Source of the DNA: MGOM01 sp035693825
GTDB lineage: Bacteria > Chloroflexota > Anaerolineae > Anaerolineales > E44-bin32
Direction: 5' to 3'
Assembly: GCA_035693825.1 (NCBI GenBank)
Contig: DASSGB010000032.1
Span: 1 to 9,448, forward strand
DNA length: 9,448 nucleotides
Part shown: positions 1 through 5,984 of the stretch, piece by piece
How the letters are laid out: each line of letters starts with the position of its first letter
How positions within the stretch are numbered: position 1 is the first letter of the stretch
Notes under the pieces: model-generated
The model's input: the letters and a program-made list of their open reading frames with translations, nothing else
Databases searched by the model: none
Told to the model about the DNA's origin: nothing
Translations under genes and position numbers: made by a program

Positions 1-581
1 TCGAGGCATCCGGCCACGAAAGCCGCGCGGTTCTCCGGCAGGGCGGCGTCGGAGAAATCGGCGGACAGCGTCCATCCGCCGATGGAGATCAGCACTTTGA
101 GATCCGGGTACATGGCCTTCAGGCGCAGCAGCTGTCCATAGTGCCCGCGCAGCGCATCTCGCCCGTTGCCCTGTCCGTCGACGCCGTCGGCCGTTCCGTA
201 GATACGCCGGGTGTCGGCCTGCGGATCGGCCAGGATGCAGCGGTTGTCGAAGGGCCCGGCAAAGGCGTAGTTGATGACGGTCAGTTTCTCGGCCGATCCG
301 CTGGTGACAATGGTCTTCACATGATAGTTGCGGGCGTAGATCCCCCACGAGCTGAAGTAGCCGATGATCCTTGGTGGGGGCTCGACTTCCGGCGTCGTAC
401 GCGGCGAAAGGTACGGCCGGGGAGTCGGCGAGGAGGCCGTCGTCGCAGTGGCCGCGGATGCCGTTGGGCTCGACGTTTCTGCCGTCGCAGGGCTCGCACC
501 AAGACAACCCTGCGCCAGGAACGCACTCATCGCCAGGACCAGCGTCGGGCGGATCGAGCCCCGGGCCTTGCGGCCAGGCAC
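1..581 (-). CDS. GH18 chitinase, secreted, 3' end outside window
   Basis: This is the N-terminal 193 residues of a glycoside hydrolase family 18 enzyme, expected to hydrolyse beta-1,4 bonds of chitin outside the membrane. Residues about 1-26 form a signal sequence ending at LAQGC (Cys26). This is an imperfect lipobox, so it may be a lipoprotein or an ordinary secreted protein. Residues 27-70 are a Ser/Thr/Ala/Pro-rich linker. The catalytic barrel starts at RIIGYFSSWGIYARNYHVK (71-89), the typical first strand of bacterial ChiC/ChiD-like chitinases, and VINYAFAG (102-109) is the second strand. SIGG at 166-169 is the conserved SxGG motif. The catalytic DxxDxDxE motif should follow beyond the window edge and cannot be checked. 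The GTG start is chosen because GGAGG lies five bases upstream and it gives a full signal peptide. It starts two bases after the GH20 stop, so the two are probably translationally coupled. The family call is firm; chitin as substrate is inferred from similarity and the GH20 neighbour. Confidence 0.88.
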   Translation of the reverse strand, partial: MPGRKARGSIRPTLVLAMSAFLAQGCLGASPATAETSSPTASAATATTASSPTPRPYLSPRTTPEVEPPPRIIGYFSSWGIYARNYHVKTIVTSGSAEKLTVINYAFAGPFDNRCILADPQADTRRIYGTADGVDGQGNGRDALRGHYGQLLRLKAMYPDLKVLISIGGWTLSADFSDAALPENRAAFVAGCL

Positions 582-583
582 AC

Positions 584-2206
584 CTACCTCCAGTCGACCT
601 GCGGAGAACGGTAGAAATTCACTTCCATGGCGGCGAGGCGCGGCCCGTGGGTTGCCAGTCGGGCGCGGTACTCTCCCCAGCCTCTCCCCGTTCTCGTCGA
701 CCAGCCGATCTCGGCGATGCCGGCCAACCGCGGGAAGGCCATGAACTCCACATCCTGTATCGTGCGCAGAGTCTCCGACCACAATGGGGCCTCGACTCCG
801 AGAATGTCGTCCTCACGGATCCCTTCCAACAGCGAGGCCGGCTCCCATTCGTACGCGTCCCGCACTTCCACATACCTCGCCCAGTGCAGCCCCAGAGGCG
901 AAGACGGATCGTACTGCATATCCAGATAGGCCCTGGTGGCGGGCGAAAGAATCACCTGTAAGCCCTGTTCGACCGCGCGAACGGCCATGTCGCTGGACCA
1001 GTGTTGGGCGATCGAGGTTGAATCCAGATCCGCCTGCGCGATCTCCTCCCAGCCCACCATGCGCTTGCCCTGCGCCGATACGATGGCCTGGACTCTTTCG
1101 ATGAACCTGCGGTAGTCCTCCGGGGTGGTGGCTTGCGTTTCGTCACCGCCGATATGCAGATAGGCCCCCGGCGTGCGCGCCGCCAGCTCGCTCAGGACGT
1201 CCTCGATGAATCGATAGGTGATGTCTTTGCCCACGCACAGGCTGCTGAAGCCGACCTCGATGCCGGTGTACAGCGGGCGGGCCTCACCATCGCAATTCAG
1301 CTCAGGATAGGATGCCAGGGCGGCATGGGTATGCCCGGGCATATCGATCTCCGGGACGACCGTGATGTAGCGACTCTGAGCGTAGGCGACGATTTCGGCA
1401 TAGTCGTCCTGAGAGAAGTAGCCGCCCGGATCCCCCCCGACGGCGGTGCTCCCGCCATGCGTCGCCAGGTTCGGCCAGCTGTTGATCGCGATGCGCCAGC
1501 CCTGATCGTCGCTGAGATGCAGGTGAAGGCGGTTGAGCTTGTAGTACGCCAGAAGGTCAATGAAGCGCTTGACCTCCTCCAGCCCGAAGAAATGTCGAGC
1601 CACATCCAGCATGGCGCCTCGCCAGGCGAAGCGTGGCCGGTCGCGAATGACGCCGGTGGCGATCGGCCAGGGACCGGCCTGGGCCGAGGCGGCTTCGATG
1701 GACGGCGGCAGCAACTGGCGCAGGGTCTGGACTCCCCGGAAGACTCCGGCCGGATGCGGGGCGGACAGCGTGACAAAATCTGAAGTGATCGTGAGCTGAT
1801 AGCCCTCTTCGCCCAGCTCCGCATCGCCGTCGCTGGTGGTGAGAATCAGACTTCGCGGGGGAGGCGCACCCGTGGCAGGAACGACGCGGAGCTCGAAGCC
1901 CGTGGCCGGCCGAAACCCCGCCGCCAGGTACTCGCCGATCTGGGCCAGCTCGGCGTTTCCGGCATCGACGTAGATCGTCGCATCGGCCTCGAGGAGGAAA
2001 GCCCCGCCCGCGGGCTTCACCGAAACCGGCAACGGAATCAGGCCGCCCATCGTCGGTGGATCGAACGACGGGCCGGAGGTAGACGTCGGTTCGGGAGAAG
2101 GTGCGGAGGCAGCAGGCGTCGAAGGACTCATGGTGGTCGCTGCCACGCACGAAGCAAGGAGAAGACCGCCAAGAAGGAAGCAGGGTTTGCTGTTGGGGCT
2201 GCGCAT
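584..2206 (-). CDS. GH20 beta-N-acetylhexosaminidase lipoprotein
   Basis: The product is a complete 540-residue family 20 enzyme that removes terminal beta-linked GlcNAc (or GalNAc) from oligosaccharides by substrate-assisted catalysis. A short signal peptide ends in LASC with lipid Cys at residue 20, followed by a Ser/Thr/Pro linker (21-52), so the enzyme should be anchored outside the cytoplasmic membrane. Residues about 55-185 match the non-catalytic N-terminal GH20 domain, and 190-505 the catalytic barrel. Landmarks are GAMLDVARHFF (197-207), HLHLSDDQGWR (228-238), PEIDMPGHTHA (285-295) and HIGGDE (351-356) with the catalytic Asp355-Glu356 pair. VGWEE (384-388), the APLWSE segment (473-478) and GIAEIGWS (496-503) follow. 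All expected catalytic landmarks are present. The gene starts 31 bases after the permease stop. No clear Shine-Dalgarno precedes the ATG, and CGAGC/GCTCG can pair in that gap. The alternative Met at 26 would lose the signal peptide. Its pairing with a chitinase and sugar transporter points to chito-oligosaccharides as substrate. Confidence 0.95.
   Translation of the reverse strand: MRSPNSKPCFLLGGLLLASCVAATTMSPSTPAASAPSPEPTSTSGPSFDPPTMGGLIPLPVSVKPAGGAFLLEADATIYVDAGNAELAQIGEYLAAGFRPATGFELRVVPATGAPPPRSLILTTSDGDAELGEEGYQLTITSDFVTLSAPHPAGVFRGVQTLRQLLPPSIEAASAQAGPWPIATGVIRDRPRFAWRGAMLDVARHFFGLEEVKRFIDLLAYYKLNRLHLHLSDDQGWRIAINSWPNLATHGGSTAVGGDPGGYFSQDDYAEIVAYAQSRYITVVPEIDMPGHTHAALASYPELNCDGEARPLYTGIEVGFSSLCVGKDITYRFIEDVLSELAARTPGAYLHIGGDETQATTPEDYRRFIERVQAIVSAQGKRMVGWEEIAQADLDSTSIAQHWSSDMAVRAVEQGLQVILSPATRAYLDMQYDPSSPLGLHWARYVEVRDAYEWEPASLLEGIREDDILGVEAPLWSETLRTIQDVEFMAFPRLAGIAEIGWSTRTGRGWGEYRARLATHGPRLAAMEVNFYRSPQVDWR
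587..591 (-). promoter_or_regulatory. Ribosome binding site of GH18, inside the GH20 3' end
   Basis: GGAGG on the minus strand sits in the last two sense codons of the GH20 gene, immediately before its TAG stop, and five bases before the GH18 GTG start. It decides the GH18 start and means ribosomes finishing GH20 occupy the GH18 initiation site, which fits coupled production of the two chitin-degrading enzymes. Confidence 0.7.
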
Positions 2207-2237
2207 GAGATTCGAGCGGCCACGGTCGGTGTGCTCG

Positions 2238-3080
2238 TTATCCTTTCAACCCGCTGACGACGACGCTCTCCAAAATGAAGCGCTGGGCGAAGAAGAAGAC
2301 GGCGAACAGCGGGACGGTGGTCAGGACGGCCGCCGCCATAATCGACGGCCAGGGCTGGACCGTATTGTTGATGTTGTAGAGCGTGGCCACATACACCGGC
2401 AGGGTGTACAGCTTGGTGGACTGCGCGTACAGCAGCGGCCCGAGAAGGTTGTTCCAATAGGCGACGAACAGAAACGTCGCCACCGTGGCCAGCGGGGCCT
2501 TGATGAGCGGCAAGGTGATTTCCCACCAGATCTGCAGGTGGCTGGCGCCATCGATGAAGGCCGATTCATCCAACTCGCGCGGGATCTGCGCCATCGCCTG
2601 CCTCAGCAGGAAGACCATGGCCGCACCCCCGGCGAAGTAGCCGGGGATGATGAGCGGATTGAACGTGCCGATCCACCGCAGCTCGTTGAACAGAACGTAC
2701 TGAGGCACGATCAGGGCCTGGGCGGGGATCATCAGGGTAGACAACATCAGGGCGAAGACAAGATTCTTGCCCGGCCAATTCAGGCGGCTGAAGGCGTAGG
2801 CGACGGCCGCAATCGACAGCAGCGTCCCCGCCAGGGCCAGCGCGGCGTAGAACGCCGAGTTCACGTACGCCCGAATGAAGTCGGGGTCGGCCAGGACCGA
2901 ACGATAGGCTTCCACCAGCACCTGCGAGGGGATCCAGATGATGCGGGGAGCGTTCGCCTCCTCGAGCGACTTGAGCGAGGTCGAAACCATCCAGAAGAGT
3001 GGAAACGACATCAGAATGCTGGCGCCTGTCAGCGCGACGTAGAGCAGCCCCCCGACGAGGAAACGCGAGAGCCTCCTCAT
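2238..3080 (-). CDS. ABC sugar permease, MalG-like (CUT1)
   Basis: The product is a 280-residue inner-membrane permease of the carbohydrate uptake-1 family, the MalG/LacG-type half of a heterodimeric channel. The first membrane segment is at about 8-32. Further hydrophobic segments lie near 75-97, 106-130, 142-160, 197-216 and 245-268, giving the usual six. The cytoplasmic EAA loop that docks the ATPase is clear at 171-191: DESAFIDGAS followed by WWEITLPL. The C-terminus ends in VVVSGLKG, typical of this family (often V..G..KG). The ATG start overlaps the stop of the preceding permease gene as ATGA, so translation is probably coupled. The Shine-Dalgarno is weak, consistent with coupling. The length is normal for the family. 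No ATPase gene is in the window, so a shared MsmX/MsiK-type ATPase encoded elsewhere is likely. The substrate (GlcNAc or chitobiose) is inferred from the glycosidases directly downstream. Confidence 0.94.
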   Translation of the reverse strand: MRRLSRFLVGGLLYVALTGASILMSFPLFWMVSTSLKSLEEANAPRIIWIPSQVLVEAYRSVLADPDFIRAYVNSAFYAALALAGTLLSIAAVAYAFSRLNWPGKNLVFALMLSTLMIPAQALIVPQYVLFNELRWIGTFNPLIIPGYFAGGAAMVFLLRQAMAQIPRELDESAFIDGASHLQIWWEITLPLIKAPLATVATFLFVAYWNNLLGPLLYAQSTKLYTLPVYVATLYNINNTVQPWPSIMAAAVLTTVPLFAVFFFAQRFILESVVVSGLKG

Positions 3081-4225
3081 CGGACGTCGTACTCCACCCA
3101 GCGATTCTGCAGCCGGAATTGAACGAAGGTGGCGGCGGCGATGATGATCAGGATCAGCCACGAGATGGCCGACCCGTAGCCGATGGTGTTGAAGCGAAAG
3201 GTCGCCTGATACAGGTAATAGACCATCGAGTAGGCCGACGGAGCTAGCGGCTGGTTGTCCCGATACAGGACGTAGACCGGCTCGAAGATCTGCAGCATGG
3301 CGATCATGCCGACGACCAGGTTGTAGAAGATGTAGGGCGTCAGCAGCGGGAAGGTGATCTTCCAGAACCGCTTCCAGCTCGTCGCCCCGTCCACCTCGGC
3401 CGCTTCGTGCAGCTCGCGGGGGATGGCGTTCAACCCGGCCAGGAAGATGAGCATCATCGTTCCGCAGCCCCATACGATGAGCAGGATGACCGACATCTTC
3501 GACCAAAGCGGCGTCTGGATCCACATCGGCACGCGGTTGGCGGCCGGTAGACCCTCCGCCAGGACCTTGTTCATCAGGGTGAAGTTGCCGTTGGTCAGGC
3601 CGAGGAAGAAACCGTTGACGACTTCAACGATGTAGATGAGGCCGCGATTGACGTAGCTGAAGACGGGCGAGGCCTGGGCCAGCGCCCGGATGACCTGGTC
3701 GATGATGCCATTGCCGGCATTGAGCATCAGGCGCCAGCAGAGCAGCACGGCGGCGTTGAAGCCCAGGATGACCGGCAAGTAGAACGTGGCCCGGAAGACG
3801 TTCTCGCCGCGCGTCTTCTGATTGAGCAGCACCGCCAGGAGCAGGGCCGCGCCGATTTGCAGCGGCAGTCCGAAGACCGTCAGGAAAAGAGTGTTGACGA
3901 GCGAACCGCGAAATTCGCGGTCCTCCAGGATGAGCCGGGCGTAGTTCTCCAGCCCCACCACCTCCAGCGGCCGGCCCAGGCGGAAGTCGGTGAAACTCCA
4001 GTAGAGCGAGGCCAGCATCGGACCGACGACGAAGATCAGGAAGCCGACGATCCACGGCGCGGCGAACATGTACCCCGCAAACGTCTCCTCCTGAATCCTG
4101 CGGTTGCGCCCCGCCAGTCGGGCGCCCAGGCGCGCCAGAGCGCCAAGGCCCAGGCTGGTGACGATGATGAAGACCAGCGTGCCGGCGGTCGACAGTAGCG
4201 TGAAAAGATAAGGACTGTCCTTCAC
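3077..4225 (-). CDS. ABC sugar permease, MalF-like (CUT1)
   Basis: The product is a 382-residue inner-membrane permease, the MalF/UgpA-type partner of the downstream MalG-like protein. The EAA loop is canonical: HEAAEVDGATSWKRFWKITF (273-292), followed by PLLTP. It is longer than the usual 290-310 residues for two visible reasons. First, an extra N-terminal hydrophobic segment (about 7-30) and a basic stretch (32-43) precede the normal first segment (51-75). Second, the loop after the third core segment is expanded (about 170-240) and includes an additional hydrophobic patch near 195-210. MalF itself also carries extra N-terminal helices and an extended loop, so the architecture is plausible. 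The start is GTG at 4225; a modest GAGG lies eight bases upstream, right after a hairpin. No better start is visible in frame. It overlaps the next gene by four bases. Solute specificity cannot be read from the permease alone. Confidence 0.92.
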   Translation of the reverse strand: MKDSPYLFTLLSTAGTLVFIIVTSLGLGALARLGARLAGRNRRIQEETFAGYMFAAPWIVGFLIFVVGPMLASLYWSFTDFRLGRPLEVVGLENYARLILEDREFRGSLVNTLFLTVFGLPLQIGAALLLAVLLNQKTRGENVFRATFYLPVILGFNAAVLLCWRLMLNAGNGIIDQVIRALAQASPVFSYVNRGLIYIVEVVNGFFLGLTNGNFTLMNKVLAEGLPAANRVPMWIQTPLWSKMSVILLIVWGCGTMMLIFLAGLNAIPRELHEAAEVDGATSWKRFWKITFPLLTPYIFYNLVVGMIAMLQIFEPVYVLYRDNQPLAPSAYSMVYYLYQATFRFNTIGYGSAISWLILIIIAAATFVQFRLQNRWVEYDVR

Positions 4226-4237
4226 CGTCTGGGCCTC

Positions 4238-4264
4238 GGCCGAAGCCGTTGACAGGCTTCAGCC
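4238..4264 (-). repeat. Hairpin just upstream of the MalF-like start
   Basis: On the transcript, GGCTGAAGCC and GGCTTCGGCC form a 10-bp stem (one G-U pair) around a seven-base loop. The stem ends directly at the GAGG ribosome binding site (4234-4237) of the permease gene. It could influence initiation or protect the downstream message. There is no U-tract, so it is not a classical terminator. Confidence 0.7.
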
Positions 4265-4266
4265 GG

Positions 4267-4303
4267 CAAGGAGACGGGGGGCCAATGGCCCCCCGTCTCC
4301 TTG
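4267..4303 (-). repeat. Very strong 17-bp inverted repeat with 3-base loop
   Basis: The arms CAAGGAGACGGGGGGCC and GGCCCCCCGTCTCCTTG are perfectly complementary over 17 bp around ATT (minus strand). The structure lies between the binding-protein gene and the permease genes. No run of U follows on either strand. The best reading is an intercistronic hairpin that stabilises the upstream message or reduces read-through, as the REP hairpins between malE and malF are known to do in Escherichia coli. A weak intrinsic terminator is the alternative. Confidence 0.85.
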
Positions 4304-4312
4304 AGTATTCCC

Positions 4313-4369
4313 GCCCCCTCTCCGCCAAAGGCTTCTCCGTCGAAGGCCGTTTCACAGCGGAGAGGGGGC
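4313..4369 (-). repeat. 13-bp inverted repeat with structured inner loop
   Basis: GCCCCCTCTCCGC and GCGGAGAGGGGGC are perfectly complementary. The 31-base interior can itself pair partly (AAACGGCC...TTC against GAAGCCTTT with bulges), making one long stem-loop 36 bases after the binding-protein stop. Its arms resemble those of the neighbouring 17-bp hairpin (GGAGAGGGGG versus GGAGACGGGGGG). This suggests a duplicated element or alternative pairing. There is no U-tract. Confidence 0.8.
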
Positions 4370-4405
4370 ACGGGTTGAGGCACGAGAACGCTGGCTCGCA
4401 TTCCC

Positions 4406-5770
4406 TTACGGCAGATAGCCCGCGTCCTGGAGGACCTGGGTGTACTGCTCCTGGATGTTCGCCAGGGTGGTGGCCTTGTCCTGCTGGTCGGTCAGGTACA
4501 GTCCGAGCTCGGTCTGCAGAATGCTCTGGAGTTGGGTCGGCTCCAGGATCCCGGCAAAACCGTAGCTGAACTCGGCCGCCAACTCGGCCTCGCGCTGCAG
4601 GACCGGATTGTCCACCACGTACCCGGTGTGGGCATCCGCCCGGGCCGGGATGAGGTTCATGGTCTCATTGTAGCGGTGGTTGTTCTCCTGATTGAACACG
4701 AACTTGAGGAACTCGGCCGTCATGTCGAGATTCGGCGTGTAGGCCGGGACGGCCCACCAGTCGACGAACGACAACACCACCGACTGGCTGTTGGGGAAGT
4801 TGGTCGGGTCGCCGGTGAAGGGCTGGATGTCGACCTTTTCCCACACGGCGCTGTCGGGCGCCGGCGCGGCCCATCCGGAGTGCCACAGGCACACGGCCCC
4901 ATTGCCTTCCTCGATCACCGAACCCGTGCCGGCCGCGAGCGCGCCCACGGTGTCGTCCGGGTACACGGCTCGCTTCATGTCGTAGTTGAACTGGATGGCG
5001 GCGTCGGCCTCGGGCGAGTCGAAGTTCGGCGTGACACCGTCTTCCTTGTAGAGCGAGCCTCCGAGCGACCAGATGGTGTTCATATACCACTGGAAGTCGG
5101 CCATCGTCCCGGCGTCGACCGGCACGAATCCCTGCTGGGTGAGCGAGTTGGTGGCCGGATCGATGATGGTGGCGGCCTTGGCGAACTCGACCCAGCCGGC
5201 GAAGTCCGTCGGCTGCGCGTCATAGCCGGCGGCCTGCATCAGGTCCGTGCGGCAAAAGACGTAGCGAGGCGCGGAGAAGATCGGCAGGCCGCGCAGCTCC
5301 CCATCCCAGGAGGCGTTCTCGAGCGTCCCGGGGATGAAGTTCTCGATCTCGGGCCAGGCGGCCGGGCCGAGCTTGTCGTTCAGCGGGGCCAGCTGATCCC
5401 CGTACAGCCCGTTGAACTCGGAGCCGAGGTTGATGATGTCGGGCCCTTCGCCGGCGGCGAAGTACCCGGACACCGTCTCCCCGAAGGTGCTCCAGCTACC
5501 CCAGATGAACTCGACGCTGACGTTCGGATACATCGCCTGGAAGGCTGGAACGACCTCGTCCTCGAGCCAGACGTCCGTCGAGTCGGCCGTGTAGTCGACG
5601 ACATACACCCGGAGGGTCACCGGCTCCGCGGGTGGAGGCTCGGTCTCGGCTGGAGGAGGCTCCGTCACCTCGGGCGGAGCGGCCGTCGGGGTGGCGGCCG
5701 GGCCGCAGGCCACGAGCGCCAGCACGACGGCCAGCAGAAGCGTTGCAGTCAATGTCTTTCGCGTACGCAT
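4406..5770 (-). CDS. ABC transporter sugar-binding lipoprotein (CUT1)
   Basis: The product is a 454-residue extracytoplasmic solute-binding protein that would capture sugar and deliver it to the two permeases downstream. The signal peptide has a basic start (MRTRK), a hydrophobic core (7-19) and the lipobox LVAC with Cys22. A Pro/Glu/Thr linker follows (23-50) and contains TEPPPAE twice in tandem. The mature domain begins VTLRVYVVDY, and GEGPDIINLG (107-116) is the region where family-1 binding proteins usually carry an xGxxPDI motif. The C-terminus ends with helices after residue 385, as usual. Several exposed-type aromatics (Trp229, Trp234, Trp296, Trp300, Trp338, Trp339) could stack on sugar rings. 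The ATG is fixed by AGGAGG seven bases upstream and by the signal peptide, although the frame stays open much further upstream. It has its own strong ribosome binding site, while the permease genes behind it have weak ones. This fits the need for more binding protein than channel. GlcNAc or chitobiose is inferred from the operon. Confidence 0.93.
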   Translation of the reverse strand: MRTRKTLTATLLLAVVLALVACGPAATPTAAPPEVTEPPPAETEPPPAEPVTLRVYVVDYTADSTDVWLEDEVVPAFQAMYPNVSVEFIWGSWSTFGETVSGYFAAGEGPDIINLGSEFNGLYGDQLAPLNDKLGPAAWPEIENFIPGTLENASWDGELRGLPIFSAPRYVFCRTDLMQAAGYDAQPTDFAGWVEFAKAATIIDPATNSLTQQGFVPVDAGTMADFQWYMNTIWSLGGSLYKEDGVTPNFDSPEADAAIQFNYDMKRAVYPDDTVGALAAGTGSVIEEGNGAVCLWHSGWAAPAPDSAVWEKVDIQPFTGDPTNFPNSQSVVLSFVDWWAVPAYTPNLDMTAEFLKFVFNQENNHRYNETMNLIPARADAHTGYVVDNPVLQREAELAAEFSYGFAGILEPTQLQSILQTELGLYLTDQQDKATTLANIQEQYTQVLQDAGYLP

Positions 5771-5776
5771 GTTCCT

Positions 5777-5783
5777 TCCTCCT
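5777..5783 (-). promoter_or_regulatory. Strong ribosome binding site of the binding-protein gene
   Basis: AGGAGGA on the minus strand lies at ideal spacing (about seven bases from AGGAGG) before the ATG at 5770. It is the best Shine-Dalgarno placed ahead of a gene in the window and settles the start of the lipoprotein. Confidence 0.85.
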
Positions 5784-5787
5784 GAGG

Positions 5788-5802
5788 GCGCCTGAGAGGC
5801 GC
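5788..5802 (-). repeat. Small perfect hairpin before the binding-protein RBS
   Basis: GCGCCT-CTC-AGGCGC forms a 6-bp GC-rich stem with a three-base loop, ending four bases before the AGGAGGA. It does not bury the ribosome site itself. It may act as a 5' stabiliser of the binding-protein message if a processed or separate transcript starts in this gap. Confidence 0.55.
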
Positions 5803-5950
5803 TGCAACCGCACCGGACACTGCGTTCCGGCGTCGGCCCTGGACTTGGACCTTGACCACGTGTCGATCGAGCGGTAAGTTGATCGGGGCTGGCGGGGGGA
5901 CCCTTCTGGAGGCGCCTGGGTAGATCGTCGCCGGATGGGCCCTGCGCCAG

Positions 5951-5984
5951 CTCCTTTCTCTCCTCCTTCCTCTCTCCTCCTTTC
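5951..5984 (-). repeat. 34-base polypurine tract with two 12-base direct repeats
   Basis: The minus strand is purine-only for 34 bases. It contains AAGGAGGAGAGA twice (plus-strand TCTCTCCTCCTT at 5957-5968 and 5971-5982, period 14), beginning inside the deacetylase stop codon. Each copy carries a perfect Shine-Dalgarno, yet no ATG, GTG or TTG follows at working distance. It may be a decoy or standby ribosome site, a triplex-prone tract or simple-sequence expansion. Confidence 0.75.

Larger units (their letters stand above)
5771..5982. other. Intergenic leader between deacetylase and binding-protein genes
   Basis: This is the longest gap in the window (212 bases) and the likeliest site for an internal promoter or operator driving the transport and hydrolase genes. 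It holds the polypurine repeat at its upstream end, an imperfect inverted repeat with CCGGA/TCCGG arms (5813-5830), the CACGTG palindrome near 5858, the small hairpin at 5788-5802 and the strong ribosome site. No convincing -35/-10 pair on the minus strand and no U-tailed terminator were found. The minus-strand frame of the binding protein stays open through it, but without an ATG or GTG start near the purine tract. Confidence 0.5.

Noticed and set aside
2130..3122. Plus-strand open frame of 330 codons antisense to the MalG-like permease
   Set aside because: Highly polar Gln/Arg/Asp composition with no motif; it is a shadow of the permease with its clear EAA loop.
4267..4303. Intrinsic transcription terminator
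   Set aside because: The stem is strong but no U-rich tract follows on either strand, and genes of the same transporter continue downstream.
4532..5785. Plus-strand open frame of 417 codons antisense to the binding-protein gene
   Set aside because: Arg/Gly/Val-rich composition with no domain. The opposite strand carries a complete lipoprotein with signal peptide and ribosome site.
5855..5864. CACGTG palindrome as a regulator operator
   Set aside because: Symmetry stops after six bases and I know of no bacterial sugar regulator that this fits; it is expected by chance in GC-rich DNA.
5915..5952. Possible small leader peptide starting at CTG after the polypurine tract
   Set aside because: CTG is a rare start, the frame simply runs on into the binding-protein gene, and the peptide has no feature supporting it.
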